Assembly: GCA_019055375.1 (NCBI GenBank)
Contig: JAHQIW010001527.1
Coordinates: forward strand, 62,001 to 126,000
Length of the DNA stretch: 64,000 nt
Reading direction: 5' to 3'
From: Parelaphostrongylus tenuis
Taxonomy: Eukaryota; Nematoda; Chromadorea; Rhabditida; Metastrongylidae
Both the position numbers and the translations under genes were made by a program. Shown in pieces: positions 48,494 through 60,706 of the stretch. The notes below the pieces were generated by a model. That model saw nothing but the letters and a program-made list of their open reading frames with translations. It had not been told where the DNA came from and did no database searches. The first letter of the stretch is position 1; every line of letters begins with the position of its first letter.

Positions 48494-49330
48494 GTTGGAT
48501 CTACGATTAAACTTCAAATTTTCAGCGGGCGTCAAAGAACTTTCTTGTCAACGTAGTAGAATAAAGAATAAGGCCTACCATTTTAACAAATCTTACAAAG
48601 ATGCGTCGTGCATTTGTAAGAAGAAGGAATAAGGATTTTTTCTAACTCAAAAACGCTATGTTTAACTAAGCTTCATTAGAAGAAACACAAACAAAGAAAA
48701 ATCTATGAAATAAAACAGATGGAATGAAAACTGGCGCTAACACTCACAAAGCATTTGTAGGCGAACAAGTTGGGACGTAAATTGCCGTTCAACCGCTAAC
48801 TTCTTTAATAAGCTCTTCTTTTTTCGTACATTGCAATCAAGTCTAACTAAAACCAATCAAAACCAGAAGAAGCATTGAGACATTCGATTACGAAAGTTTT
48901 GTGACGCATTATGGGACAACACAATGCAAAAGTGGAGTAATGAAGAGCCACAAGGAAAGATCATGAAGAGACAACATTTATCCTTAATCACCAATATTAA
49001 TCAAATGCTGGTGAATTTTCCAACCCGCGATTAATTTGAAAAACGTCGTCGGTATTTTGTGGATGAAAGGTCACTCCTCGAGCTTGTTTAATGTCATTAC
49101 TTCGGCGTTGCGAAAATAATGTCGACTGTATCTCAGCTCAACTCATCTCTAATTCACGCAAAAACGCTGTAGTACACTATGCGAGGATACTTGGAAAACC
49201 AAGCCGACCAGCACGTACGACATTCATAAAAAAAGTGAACTTCCTCAAAAAGCAGCTTAACACATATGTCAAAAGTTTGAAAACTTTGTCAATGACGGAT
49301 TCAAAAATTGTAGAAGAGTTACAATATGTA

Positions 49331-49405
49331 TGAGCCACCGTGGCCGAGTGGTTGTGTTGCTCGTCGCGGCGTGTGTGAAGCCGAGCTCCATTCCCAGACT
49401 CTCTT
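49331..49405 (+). pseudogene. tRNA-like sequence (Ser/Leu-type A box)
   Basis: GTGGCCGAGTGGTTGTG matches the A box of Ser/Leu tRNAs, but the downstream half lacks a GTTCGA-type B box and proper stems. Pseudogene or SINE head. Confidence 0.35.
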
Positions 49406-49409
49406 CGGG

Positions 49410-50970
49410 AGTTAACAACTACGCTTACGGTACCTTACAGTCAGGCTATCTCAAAGATTGCAACATGTGTAGGGGTGAATCGCCGATTACGTAGTCACAT
49501 TTTCCATTTCTTAGAAAAACTCGGAAAAGTAGCGATAAACACTATACCACCATTAGAGCTGTGTTGATCTCATGAGAAGATAATCGCAAGAAATGATATT
49601 CGGTGGGAAACTCGAAAATTTTTACTTACTCTTCCAACATTTCAATGGCTCACTTGTTATAAAACGTGCTTAAATACAATGTTTTGGTAGTGGTAAACCT
49701 ACCGCTTCCCATTGCACCGGTAGAGGTAGCCGTACTCTATTCATTGGTGTCCACAACGTCTGTAAGAAAAGTTGGCTGCATTATGGATGGAAGGAGTTTT
49801 ATTCTGAAATTCGGTTTTTGTGGGCATTCATTCTTCCATTTCCACTAGGCTAGTGATCCTGTGATGAATGCAAAGGATCTAGTGCTTCTGGAAATTACTT
49901 TGATTTCCTATATTTTCATAGCGACGAGTTCAACGCTCCCAATGACTCTAATGCAATGTTCACACTTCAAACGATTAAAAAAAAATGATCTTTCGTTATT
50001 GCAGGATAAAATCAACAACAAGTAGTTTGCTGGCAAAAATTGGCACTTGTGCACTTTGTTACAGTACGAAGAGGCAATGAGAGTCTATCTTCTTTCAGAA
50101 CACATTTGTAGGGCCTGGGTGCTAGTAGAATAAGAGGTAGATATGTCTTTGAATAAGCACGAGTCCTAACTCCATCCCTCTTGGGGTCAGACAAGCTTCT
50201 TATCCCTTTACGGTCGACATAATGATGCGAGTTTGGCCTAAGGCAGCTCGCTCTTTGCAGTCTATAAAATCTAGCGACAGCCTGTGTCAAGGCCTTGAAC
50301 AGCTTCTCTGCAGCACCATGGCAAATCGTCTTGGTCGATATTCAGTGACATAGAGGAGATCAGAATCCGCATGCGCTAGCTTTGTTCAAGTTCCGAAGAC
50401 TTCAGTATACATGTCTACGAGGAAACATGGGAATTCAAAAAGTGGCTGAGTTCGCAAAATGTTAGACGCTAAAATTGAATTGAGAGCCCGAGTAACAAGT
50501 ATTTTGAAGTCGAAACAAGCTTGCCTTCCAGATTTTTTGTGGCTATTCTTCATTCCGTTCCTGATTCTATAAGGTCATTTGAAAATTCAAGGATGCCAAC
50601 CTATTTTCTCTCAAGTAGCATATCTCAGCTGAAAAAAAAATCCTGCCAAATAAGAACCCTTAGAGTATGCAAGTGCTCGTCTGCAAAAACTTCTATTGCT
50701 GGAATGTTTGAACTAATGTAGGCGATGAATTCGCTAACGGCGTTTCCTGCATCGATTTGGTCTTCAAAGCCTTTTCTGCATACGAACTTATTGATATGGG
50801 TAAAAAACGGATAATGCTAGGCATGAGTTAAGGCAAGTGTGTGGTGAGTAAGGTGGGATTCGTACCTACCTCGTTCAACCTTAGCGTGTGAGTTAGGTAC
50901 TTATATGTCAGATGGCGACAAGTAAAAAAACCGACCCCTTCCACTGGACACGAACTCGCAAAAAACAAAA
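49410..50970. other. Unassigned; possible repeat fragments
   Basis: Contains a B-box-like TACGAATCCCACC on the minus strand near 50,860 and a repeat-like GC-richer patch at 50,090-50,340. No gene is supported. Confidence 0.35.
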
Positions 50971-51037
50971 AAAGAAGGAATAAAGCTCTTGGGCGTTGAT
51001 CAATCCGTGAGGGAAGAGCCGTACATTCGTCTTCATG

Positions 51038-51138
51038 AGATGGACTGTTTTTTAAAACCTCGTAATAAAGATTCGAAAAAAATTCCAAAAAAAATTTTTT
51101 TTGCATCTTTATCACGAGGTTTTGAAAAACAGTCGATC
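51038..51138. repeat. Foldback hairpin upstream of the RTE element
   Basis: Arms of about 34 bp (GACTGTTTTTTAAAACCTCG and the facing CGAGGTTTTGAAAAACAGTC) enclose an A/T-run centre. No coding. Confidence 0.7.
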
Positions 51139-51166
51139 ATATGGATTAGTTTTGGTCTACCAGCCG

Positions 51167-51446
51167 AAATCCATCGACTGAACAGTGGTGATGGACCAGT
51201 GTCATTGTACACTACAGAATCACCACATACGCCTCTCTCCTGGCTACAATGTAGGGCTTAATGTGGGGCGGAGGTCACTGACATTCGTCTTCAACTTTCA
51301 ATTACGTCTGAGGTGATTAAATACATATCTGGCCTTTACAACAGCTCGCGATGGCCTCCCGCACTATCGAGTCAGTGCTGCTTATTCTTCTAATTGATTT
51401 ACTAACTCCGGAGGGGTGAACAATTAGGTGAACCATAAGCGCGAGA
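51167..51446 (+). repeat. ~280-bp direct repeat left of the RTE element
   Basis: Matches 54,567-54,852 in the same orientation (ATCCATCGACTGAACAGTGG start, ATAAGCGCGAGATCG end), at roughly 90% identity. It is part of a SINE body and is either an unusually long target-site duplication or element-associated terminal repeats, as reported for Rte-1 of C. elegans. Confidence 0.85.
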
Positions 51447-54400
51447 TCGCGGCTGGGAAGTACATGGAAGGCGGTTAGGAGTCACCTCCAACAAATAAGC
51501 TCCTCCCGCTCCTCCGAGAGAGACTGGCAAGCTACTCGTGAGTACCCACTTCCCACGTTTAGAGCCTGGCAAGCTATACGTTGGGTATCGAAATGCCAAA
51601 AACAGCAACAAATATGGGCCTCATTCCCCTGGCCCCGAAAGAACCCCAGGTACGGCAGCGCCAGGTAGGACGAGTACGGAGACGCTGCTAAAACCTCAGG
51701 GCCGAACTACGCTGCCAAGATCGAAACGGACTAAAATGACGATTTGTACCTGCAACGCAAGAACCCTTGCTCACGAATCCGTTGTAGAAGATCTATTGAT
51801 TCAAGCAAGAAGAATAAGGTACGACGTCATTGGCCTGGCTGAGACGAGAAGGCGCCATCCTTTTCACGCTGTTTATGACACCGGAGAAGAACTGTTCCTG
51901 GGTACATGAGATCGCAGAGGTGTCGGCGGCGTTGGCGTCCTCGTCAAACCGAGTTTGACAGTGAACATTGATTCGTTCGAACAACTAACAACCCGCATCG
52001 GACGATTACGGTTGAAACGATGTGGTTCTATGCTGGCTTTAACCATCTTCGTTGCTTACGCACCAACATCAAGCTATGACGAAGACAAAGTCGAAGTGTT
52101 CTATATAAACCTCGAAAAATTCCTCAGAGAAGATCATACATTTTTTAAGGTCATTGTCGAAGATTTTAACGCAAAAATTGGACCTAGAAGAACGTCTGAA
52201 GAACGTCACATAGGGACCCACGGATTAGAATGGAATGAACAGGGTGAGAGACTATCCGAGTTTATCATGACGACCAAAACCATCTATGGTAACTCGCAAT
52301 TCCAAAAGCCTCATTCTCAGCGATGGACGTGGGAGTCTCCCAATGGAGAGTACCATAACGAAATAGATCAGATCATAGTAAATCGAAGGTTTTGCCTGAC
52401 CGACAAGCCTCTTTCGCGTAACGTTCCGATTATAGAGGAGAAGTGAGAAAGCCGCTAAATTCAAACAACGAAGTCCCAGAACTACCATAAACTGAGATGT
52501 ATTCAAATCATTAGTCGGCTCTTGGGAAGATACCGTTGTCGACAACATCGACGAACAATACGATCGACTCGTTGAATATCTTCGCGTTAGCGCTATGAAA
52601 GCCGAGAGTCCTAAGGTAACGAAGAGACGCTTGTCTCCGCAGACACTTGAGCTGATACCTCAACGTGGAATCGCACGAGCTACAGGCGATCAAAGCCTTA
52701 CGTCCGAACTTGCGAAACGCTGCAGAGAAGCGATAAAAGAAGAACTCAAAGAGAGAAGAGCAGCAGTTACGGCAGAAGCTGCAGAAGCCGCGGAAGCTGG
52801 GAAGAACATTCGCAAAGCCCAGCCAGGCTTCGCCAACGATAAGACCAAGATAATTGCACTCCGACACCATGACGGGACACTTAGAGATTCGAGAAGGGTT
52901 ATGGAGAAAATCATCCACCAATACTACTTGGATCTCTTCGCTAGCCATGTCCTCTTACCGTCATATAAATTGAAAGAGTACAAATATGTGGTCCCACCTA
53001 TCCTCCCTTCCGAAATCGGGCATGCAATATCGTCGGTGAAGAACAGAACAACACCCGGTCCAGACAGGATTAGACCAGAACATCTGAAGAATCTGACGCC
53101 AGTTCTCATTAACACCCTGGCTCGGCTCTTCACTCGCTACCTGTCAGAATGCAAGGTCCCTATTCAATAAAAAGCCAGAAAGACCGTATTGTTGTTCGAA
53201 AAGGGTGACCTTCACGACATAGGCAATTATCGCCCAATCTGCTTGCTGTGCGTTGTATACAAACTCTTTACTCGAGTCATCCTAAACAGGATTAACAGAA
53301 CACTGGACGAAGGACAGCCATACGAACAAGTTGGGTTCTTAAAAGGATTTAGTACCATGGACCACATCCACACGATTACAAGACTCGCTGAAGTTTCACG
53401 AGAGTCTAAACAACCACTCTGTCTCACTTTAATCGATCTGAAAAAAGCCTTTGATTTAGTGGAAACAGAAGCGGTTATAAAGGCTCTGGATAACCAGGGC
53501 GTCTCTACTCGGTACATAATGATCCTTCGTGAGCTTTATAAAGATTCGCGTCCAAAATATCTCCATTCTACAACAATATCACCATTGACATAAGAAGAGG
53601 GGTTCGACAAGGCGATACAATTTCGCCAAAACTAGTCACTGCCACCCTACAAAACGTCATGCGAACATTAGAATGGGACGTAATGGTAGTGAAAATTGAC
53701 GGTCGACAAAAAAACCATCTTTGCTTTGCTGACGATATCGTTCTCATAACACCAAACATCAGCCAAGCGGAATGAATGTTGACTGATTTCGATAACGCCT
53801 GTGGAAAGATTGGTCTTCAACTGAATCTAACGAAAACAATGTTCATGAGGAATGGATGGGTTTCTAATGCCTCATTCACGCTGAACGGAACGGCAATCTC
53901 CGAATGCTCCACCTACATCTATCTAGGTCGTGAAATCAACATGATAAACGACCTAGCTCCAGAGTTGAGCAGGAGAAACCAAGCGGCTTGGGGAACGTTT
54001 AAGAGCATCGAAGATGTAGTGAAGAGGACAAAGAACATACGACTCTGTGCCTATCTTTTCGACTCGACAATCATCCCTGCCCTGAGGTATGCAGCAGAAA
54101 CCTGGTCGCTACGTAAGCAGGATGAAAGATCACTTGGAGTTATCGAACGCGCAGTCGAAGGCCGATGCTAGGAGTATCCCGTATCTCGCAAATGGAAGAG
54201 AGTATTCGAAGTTCCGACCTACGTCAGCGATCGAAAATCAGAGACGCCGTTCTACACGCCAGAATATCGAAAATAAGGTGGACCGGACACGTGATGTGCT
54301 TCAGCGACAACCGATTGACCAGAGCCGTTACCGACTGGATTCCTCGGGACGTCAAGCGCTCTAAAGAAAGACCACTGACCCGTTGGTCCGACTTCTTCAC

Positions 54401-54566
54401 GAAAGCGATAGAAGAGAGATATGATGCTCAGCGAATTCCTAGAGCGAGGAGGACCCACTGGGCTACTCTTGCACGCGATAGGGAAAAATGGAAGAGTTGC
54501 TGGTACCTGCTCGATTCACTCGGCGATCAACGCGACGACAGGTGATACAGGTGATACCGAACGGAA
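51447..54566 (+). mobile_element. RTE-clade non-LTR retrotransposon (decayed)
   Basis: A ~3.1-kb single-ORF element: an AP-type endonuclease followed by reverse transcriptase and a C-terminal region, typical of RTE elements abundant in strongylid nematodes. It ends in short tandem repeats of AGGTGATAC just after the stop at 54,545, the usual RTE 3' end. It lies between ~280-bp direct repeats and interrupts a tRNA-derived SINE. Confidence 0.9.
51538..54545 (+). pseudogene. RTE endonuclease/reverse transcriptase ORF, broken
   Basis: Endonuclease: TICTCNARTL and DVIGLAETRR (51.73-51.85 kb), GVGGVGVLV, and EDFNAKIG near 52.17 kb. The stretch that should carry the SDHR motif is deleted near 52,430-52,450, removing a catalytic His. 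Reverse transcriptase: TPGPDRIRPEHLK, NYRPICLLCVVYKL, EQVGFLKGFSTMDHI, the motif-A Asp in LIDLKKAFD, GVRQGDTISPK, and FADD at 53,725-53,736. The C-terminus has KIRWTGHV and RPLTRWSDFF. Breaks: stops near 51,907, 52,444, 52,495, 53,168 and 53,774; frameshifts near 53,545 and 54,165. The catalytic Asp residues of the RT survive, but no functional protein is possible. Confidence 0.9.
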
Positions 54567-54852
54567 TCCATCGACTGAACAGTGGTGATGGACCCGTGTC
54601 ATTGTACACTACGCCATCACCACATACGCCTCCCTCCTTGCTACAATGTAGGGCTTAATGTGTGGCGGGGGTCACTGACATTCGTCTTCAATTTTCAACT
54701 TCGTCTGAGGTAATTGAATACATATCTGGCCTTTACAACGACTCGCGATGGCCTCCCGCTCTATGGAGTCAGTGCTGCTTAGTCTTCTAATTGATTTACT
54801 AGCTCCGGATGGATGAATAATCAGGTGAACCATAAGCGCGAGATCGAACCAA
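54567..54852 (+). repeat. ~280-bp direct repeat right of the RTE element
   Basis: Right-hand copy of 51,167-51,446. It continues without a break into a tRNA-like head (to ~54,915), so this side preserves the SINE junction that the left copy has lost. Confidence 0.85.
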
Positions 54853-54915
54853 TGACCTTATGTGTGACGCAGAGCACCTGTAATCACTACGCCACATGCG
54901 CTCTTTTAACTTTTT
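54843..54915 (-). pseudogene. tRNA-like SINE head
   Basis: Minus strand: GCGCATGTGGCGTAGTGATT (A-box region) and CATTGGTTCGATCTCGCGC (B box and 3' arm). It resembles a tRNA, but the anticodon arm is irregular. Same head type as 46,345. Confidence 0.5.
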
Positions 54916-54959
54916 ATATGAGTGTTGATAATCATTCGAAATCATACTTTTCTAGCTAG

Positions 54960-55740
54960 AGTCGCACGTAAGCGATTTTGAAAAAAGCCTTTTTTTACGC
55001 TTTAGCATTCAAAATCAAGATATATTTCAAAACCGCCGCTCGCCTTCATTTTTATCACGCGTATAATTCACTGGAGCGCGAGATGCTTACGAATGTGTGA
55101 AGAAAATATCGTAGTATCTGAGACCATTCTTTTAAGTGTAGCTCCTTTTAGAGCAGGAAAGAAATTCTCAATTAAATAACAATATGCACCCCACATGTCT
55201 AATCGTCAGGTCAACAATCGATCGCCTTGCCCCAGCTCGTAAATTAGGCGGTTAGCAAGCGCGCCGAAAATGTGAAACTCGATCTCACTTTCCCTGTATC
55301 ATTGCAGTAAAGCGGTCCCTCTAGAAAATAATCACAGAGTTGAAATCAGTGGAACTTGAGATTTCGAATGATCACTAATATTCTAGAGAAATAGATCTGT
55401 CCGACAAGGTGTAGAACTCAAATATTTTCTTTCTTATACAGCACTATAAAAAAAACTTTTCTTAATGGTAGGACATTGCTGAGTTCTTTGAAACATGAGC
55501 TATCGAAAGAGCACTAGCACTCCCAGGAAGGAGTTTTGTCCAGTAAAATATACGTGAGATAAGTAAAAAACGCGTGGTCATGTGAAACATAACTTTATTT
55601 TGGATTTCACAGCGTTATGAAAGGGTTTTTTGAAAACCGACTATGCAACGCGCTTGCAAGTGATTCAAGATTTCGATTGGTTGCTAAAACACTTATAAAA
55701 AATTCTTGTCCAGCCAATGAAGTCAAATATTCCTCTGTCG
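54960..55740 (+). repeat. Dispersed repeat family P, long copy
   Basis: Contains GCTTTAGCATTCAAAATC, CGCCTTCATTTTTATCACGC and, further on, CACAGCGTTATGAAAGG and GATTTCGATTGGTTGC. Two halves appear related in opposite directions. Non-coding. Confidence 0.5.
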
Positions 55741-55852
55741 CCGTCTAACAGTCAAGTACCGTGAGTTGATTAGTATATTTCTGTGGCTCGGTGGTGCGAC
55801 ATGCTGCCAATATAGCAGCCATTTTTCCAGCCTTCTCAAACCGTAGATCTTC

Positions 55853-57690
55853 TTCAAAGACTTAGCTGAGATGCTTACAGCGTATTCTTTTGCGAAATCT
55901 CATGCAGCTATGCGTATATTTGCTCCCGCTAAGACTTTGACTTTACCAACATCTACATCAGAAGGATTTTCGCGACATAGTTCCTCTTATAATATCACGA
56001 CGAAATTTTTCGAAGCAGAGTTGTACTGTGCGTTTATAGGTATCTCCTTGATCCTACTGTATTGATGTTTCGGGGCTTTTGCTGCAATACGTCTAAGCTT
56101 TAATTTTTCCCAGATTTGGCGACATTGCTTCTTTGGGACTTCAATTCTCAACCTTTGACTTCGGCGAGACAGCAGTTGATCAATCGCAGATAGTGATTTG
56201 CAAGAGGGCACTCAATTCCTGCAACTCAACTAAAGTTTTCCCCAGCGTTTTTGACAAAAATGAACTTCTCAATGTGACTCTTATACTTTATGCTTTTCTC
56301 AAAGCGCTTATATACTTTGGTTCATATATAACTTTTACGTGTAGAAAAAGCTTTTGCGGGTGAAATGCGATTTTCTTTTAGCTCTTACAGAGCTGTATAG
56401 AGACCTTTGAATACCTTAATTAGTTTCAGAACCGCCAGGATTTATGCTACTGAACTGTAGGTGAAGTTTTGATAAAAATACATCCATAGATCCTACCTAA
56501 ACAAAAAAAATGTGCTTCAAGTGTAAAACGTAATCTTTTTAAAACTACTTTAGCGCACTTATGAAACCTTTTCAGAGATCAAGCACAGCATTGATATGAC
56601 CAAGAACGTTCGATTAGTCGCTGATTGTCGCAAATATAACTCTGTTCAACAGCAAAGGCCTTTGAATATTCGTGTACCTGGAGAGGATACACGCCATCGC
56701 AACCAAGCTAAAGCTTGCTTTAGCTCAAACTACAGCTGAATTATAAGAAGCAAAAATACATAAAATGGGAAATGTAATGATATGTAATAGCACACAGTTC
56801 GAAAAAAATAAAGCCAAACGCTTCAAAGAAAACGGAACTAAACAAATCTTACACAAATTTCCAAATAACTCAATACTATAATCTCTCATTCATAATCATT
56901 ACAGGCTGCTGGTATTCAAGGAAAAAAATGTTGAAAAGAACTTCAAGACAGCCGTAAGCGTAACGACTGCTGTTATTAATAAAGTCGTAGACAACAGGAA
57001 ATTCTCGTCGATGAAGGTTTCCTCGGTTGAGTCGGAGTGAGGTGGCGTGGTCACATGAGCGATGATTGGCAGAATGATTGTATAAGAGGTATATCGCATC
57101 TATAATTTTTTCGGCATACATAACGGAAACGATAACCAAAACTGCTCAGGATTTAGGTATAAAACGAGAGATTAAGGTTATCGGTGCTCAAAGCAACTTA
57201 AAAAAGTTATAGGTCACCTGATTCTTCTAGATTTCAAAAAATTGTGAGCTACGATGGTAGCTGTTTCGGAAATCTGTAAGCGGTTATTTCCGTGAAAAAA
57301 AAACGAAACAATGGTTCCTGCCAAATCACTTTCAGAAATAAGTTTGAACGAGAGTAATCCGGAACCTCGTGTGGGCCTCGAACCTACGATTACATTTTGC
57401 AGTGGTGCACACATTACCACTACATCATCACAGAGTTTACTGTAACATTCTTTCAGCCATATTTTAACACTGTCAGTGCTATCCATCCGTCAACCAATAT
57501 GATCTGGAAAGTAAAATCAGCCGTGAGTTTAGTCAAGCTTGAGCTGTTTTCAGATCACTACTCTCTTAGTCTTAATTAATATCAAAGTATTGTTCATGTT
57601 TTAGCAATTCTGTGATTGTGTTTTTCATCAAGCAATTGCCGCTCATCTTGAGCGGTTCTGATTAGATTAAGCTGCATATGAGGTCCGCCA
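55853..57690 (-). repeat. Inverted repeat IR2, right copy
   Basis: Inverted copy of 42,235-43,890, with an additional ~200-bp insertion near 56,450-56,640. The same broken frames are seen on the minus strand. Confidence 0.75.
57361..57435 (-). pseudogene. tRNA-like pseudogene or SINE head
   Basis: Inverted counterpart of 42,461-42,530 with the same box-like motifs (GGCCTCGAACCT on the plus strand). Confidence 0.4.
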
Positions 57691-57834
57691 AAAAAAGAAG
57701 CTGAGGTCATATACTGGTGAAATGCGTTGTTTAATCTTGAAATATATTTTCGAATAAATGAGATTATGTTATTCATCATTCCAATGTGCGTTTTTCGCTT
57801 TATATTTTGTTTCTAATGACGTACTACTTGCCGA

Positions 57835-58400
57835 TTAATTTACATTCAGCTTAGACTGTGGGAAGGAGCTGGTGGCTGCAAATGTAATCGCGATATTAAT
57901 GACTTCAAAATGGATCGTAAGTAGCAGAGGCATCACATAACATCAGCAATGCATTTGGTTTGAGAAATGCTAGCAGACTTCAAAGCAATCGCGGTGCAAA
58001 GAGTTTCGTAAAGGAGTCGCTATCCAACAATGCTTTGACCGCAATCATTCTTGCACCGGCCTAGCTAGGAGTCATGAGAAAAGTACTAATCAAGGCTGAA
58101 TCTCTTAAGGCTACACGACATTTTGCAAAAAATTTCAGTGTCGGCTCTACTAATGTCACCATGTGAATCAAATTACTAATGCAACTGTGATTTTGACGCG
58201 GCTTGAAACCGCCATTACTTTTGCATCAAACTTCTTATATGATGTTGGAAAGCTTGTAAATACGACTTACCTACGACTGTAGCAGTGAGACCTACGATTA
58301 CGGCAAAGTTAGCCATAATCACAGCTTGTTCCTTAGCTATGGTGATGAAGAGCATTCGTCCGTCTAGCACAACAGCAAAGCCGACAATGATTTTTTCAAC
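57835..58400 (-). CDS. 3' exons of an unknown membrane-type protein
   Basis: Two minus-strand exons are well bounded. Exon 58,400-58,271 follows TTTACAG and ends at GTAAGT; it is open in one frame only: VEKIIVGFAVVLDGRMLFIT then IAKEQAVIMANFAVIVGLTA. The terminal exon 57,875-57,835 follows a TTTGCAG and, in the right phase, adds ATSSFPQSKLNVN and a stop. Two hydrophobic stretches suggest a membrane protein C-terminus. The 5' exons lie further right and were not identified with confidence. No family is recognised. Confidence 0.55.
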
Positions 58401-58921
58401 CTGTAAAGTTGATCACTGCCGATTATCAATGATAACATATCAGTAATCAATTAGTATCTAAATCCATTATATTATGCATTAACACCACCATGCAATGCTG
58501 GTGGTGCTGACTAGCGTATTTGTTCACACTATGGCATCAATAATAACAGTACTAAGTTAGTAGTTGCTTTTACATTAAAACTCAAAATTAACGTGAGTAT
58601 ATTCAGTTTCCTTTTGTGCGTCATCACAGACACGTAGTGTCGGACCTTCAAAAAGAATAAATGCCTTATCATCATTTGAGACGAAATCTAATAAACTTAA
58701 TGAGCAGTCGAAGTGATAAATCTAAATGTATTGCTTCCCGAACAGTGTTTTCGTCGATACGACATGCAATGGGCATAACGGGGATCAGTTCAGGTTTCTT
58801 CGGATGGCCTAAGTTCAAAAGATAGCAAGATCAGAGTGACGAATTACCACATCACCTTCCGATGTTCAAAGAATTTTTGCGTTTGCTCCTATCATATATA
58901 GTCCTAACTGTACCAATTGTT

Positions 58922-59340
58922 CCTTTCATTATTATTTGAGCCAACATGTCATGTGGTCTGGTAAAGGCTCTATTGATATTTGAGCGTGGTCTTAATAAAG
59001 CACTCGAAGGAAAGGTATAATGTGATAAAAATACCAGCCAGCTAGCAATCGAGTGCGAAAACACTCTGTGTTAGGTGAATGTTTCACCTGGCATAGAGTG
59101 TAAAGCATAGGTCGTCGATAACTATATATAAGAAGTGTGACGCTCCCGAGAGAACTGACTATGAAAAGATCGACAGACGACGGGTTCTGCCCGGCTGATG
59201 AGTCTGTAAGGACGAAACACGTGTCTCGAGCTGTACAAGAGCCTTTACCAGACGACATGACATGTTGGCTCAAATAATAATGAAAGGATCTATTGAAATT
59301 TGAGCGTGGTCTTTATAAAGCACTCGAAGGAAAGGTGTAG
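58922..59340 (+). mobile_element. Hammerhead repeat element with terminal inverted repeats
   Basis: The left end (CCTTTCATTATTATTTGAGC near 58,923) is the inverse of the right end (GGCTCAAATAATAATGAAAG near 59,270). The internal unit (from 58,972) restarts at 59,290 with TTGAAATTTGAGCGTGGTCT, giving a 319-bp period. One ribozyme lies at 59,189. It combines MITE-like inverted ends with tandem-unit structure. Confidence 0.75.
59189..59231 (+). ncRNA. Type I hammerhead ribozyme motif, intact core
   Basis: GCCCGG, CTGATGA, stem II GTCT-GTAA-GGAC (GNRA loop), GAAA, ACAC/GTGT, triplet GUC, then TCGAGC. One mismatch in stem I distinguishes it from the 39,321 motif. Confidence 0.85.
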
Positions 59341-59424
59341 CAATTGTTTTAGGAAAATCGTTCAAAATGCATACATCTCTTTTTCACGCAGTTATGCAGA
59401 TAAGAAGGAATTTTATTAGGTAGT

Positions 59425-60627
59425 TGTTACTCGGGATGCTGCCCGACCGACGACAGTGACGGTTAGCAGGAGATGATAGCTCGATGGAGCGGCATCAGGG
59501 CTATGTGCTGGGGTTGGTCCTGTGGTCCGCCTTATTTTACCCAAAATGTGCCGAGTCGAGCGTCATTTTGAAGAAGGTTAAGAATGCGTGGTTTGAACAC
59601 TTCTCTCACACTCTCGCAATTAACTTCCGAAGTTGTTCTTCGTAAAGTTGGCACTGTTTGTCTGTTTAATGTCGGACAGCTCCCAAATCATCATGCCCTG
59701 CAAACCTCAGAAAACCGAGAACATAATCTTTTGAGCATGGTACTTAGATTATGCTACAGCTGGTAGGTCTTTGCCATAAGATAGCCAGTAGGCGTGGTAC
59801 TCATTGTTATGATAGTAGGCTCAAGACTCATCTCTTGTGATGCAGAATTCAAAAAAATCATACTTGTGCGATCGCAGCAAGATACTTTCGTAGACGGTCA
59901 CGCGTGCAGCGCGGTCGTAGTCGGTCAAGGCATGAGTGACTATCGAGACATCATTAGTCAGACCCCTTCATTGTCTGCATCTTTGTGACCCCTGACTAGA
60001 ACATTCTCCAATGCACCACGGCCTTTTGGCAATAAACCGATTGAAAAATGAGAAAATTGGATGAAGCAATAGTGCGGAAAAAATTATGAGACAACTCAGT
60101 ACACTGCGCGGCATAATGTATATAGCCTTGTTCCATAGTTATAGTGTTTTACATAAGACGTACAATATAAATTAGTGGTCTGTCTGATTATGAAAAGCTT
60201 TAGAATTTTTTTTACAATCTTCTCCTTATTTCGTTTTCGCTGTGCACGGACATCAGCGAATACTATTAGGTGGGAAAGAAACTTCTGGGACAATTGCGAA
60301 AAATTGAAATTTATGCATGAATTCCAAATAAAGTCGGTAATATTTAATCTTCAAAAAAAAAAACCGTAGTTTCTTACGATTTTCTGCCATCTTTTCCAGA
60401 ACAACAATCAAATCTTCGTTGTTCAATTTTGTTACGTCCTGAACGAGGCTTATCTTCGAGGTCAAGATCTCCAGCTTTGAAGCGTTGAAACTAGTGTTCA
60501 TCAGCAGATTTGCTTGTTGTGCACTCCCATCAATTTCGTTGATTTCATCAACTGCAACTTTCCTTAAGAGATCCTTTCTACAATAATGACAGAATAGAAC
60601 CCGAACTTCGATAATATCGTTAGACAT
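59425..60627 (-). pseudogene. Decayed mariner transposase (R1b)
   Basis: Direct-repeat copy of 37,715-38,921. The N-terminal ORF is again open (MSNDIIEVRVLFCHYCRKDL onward), and the C-terminal block again reads APSSYHLL. The shared D-to-S change shows the element was dead before the repeat was duplicated. Confidence 0.72.
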
Positions 60628-60706
60628 GGCGGAGGTTTGTAACAAAGTACAATAAGGACGAATAATATATAGGCCTTCAGTGAGAACGTCCCACAGAACG
60701 GGTTCT

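Noticed and set aside
52595..53170. 191-codon ORF as an independent gene
   Set aside because: It is the linker and early reverse-transcriptase part of the RTE element, bounded by its nonsense mutations.
42461..57435. Functional tRNA genes at 42,461, 49,331, 54,843 and 57,361
   Set aside because: A and B boxes are recognisable but the acceptor and anticodon stems do not pair well; better explained as SINE heads or pseudogenes.
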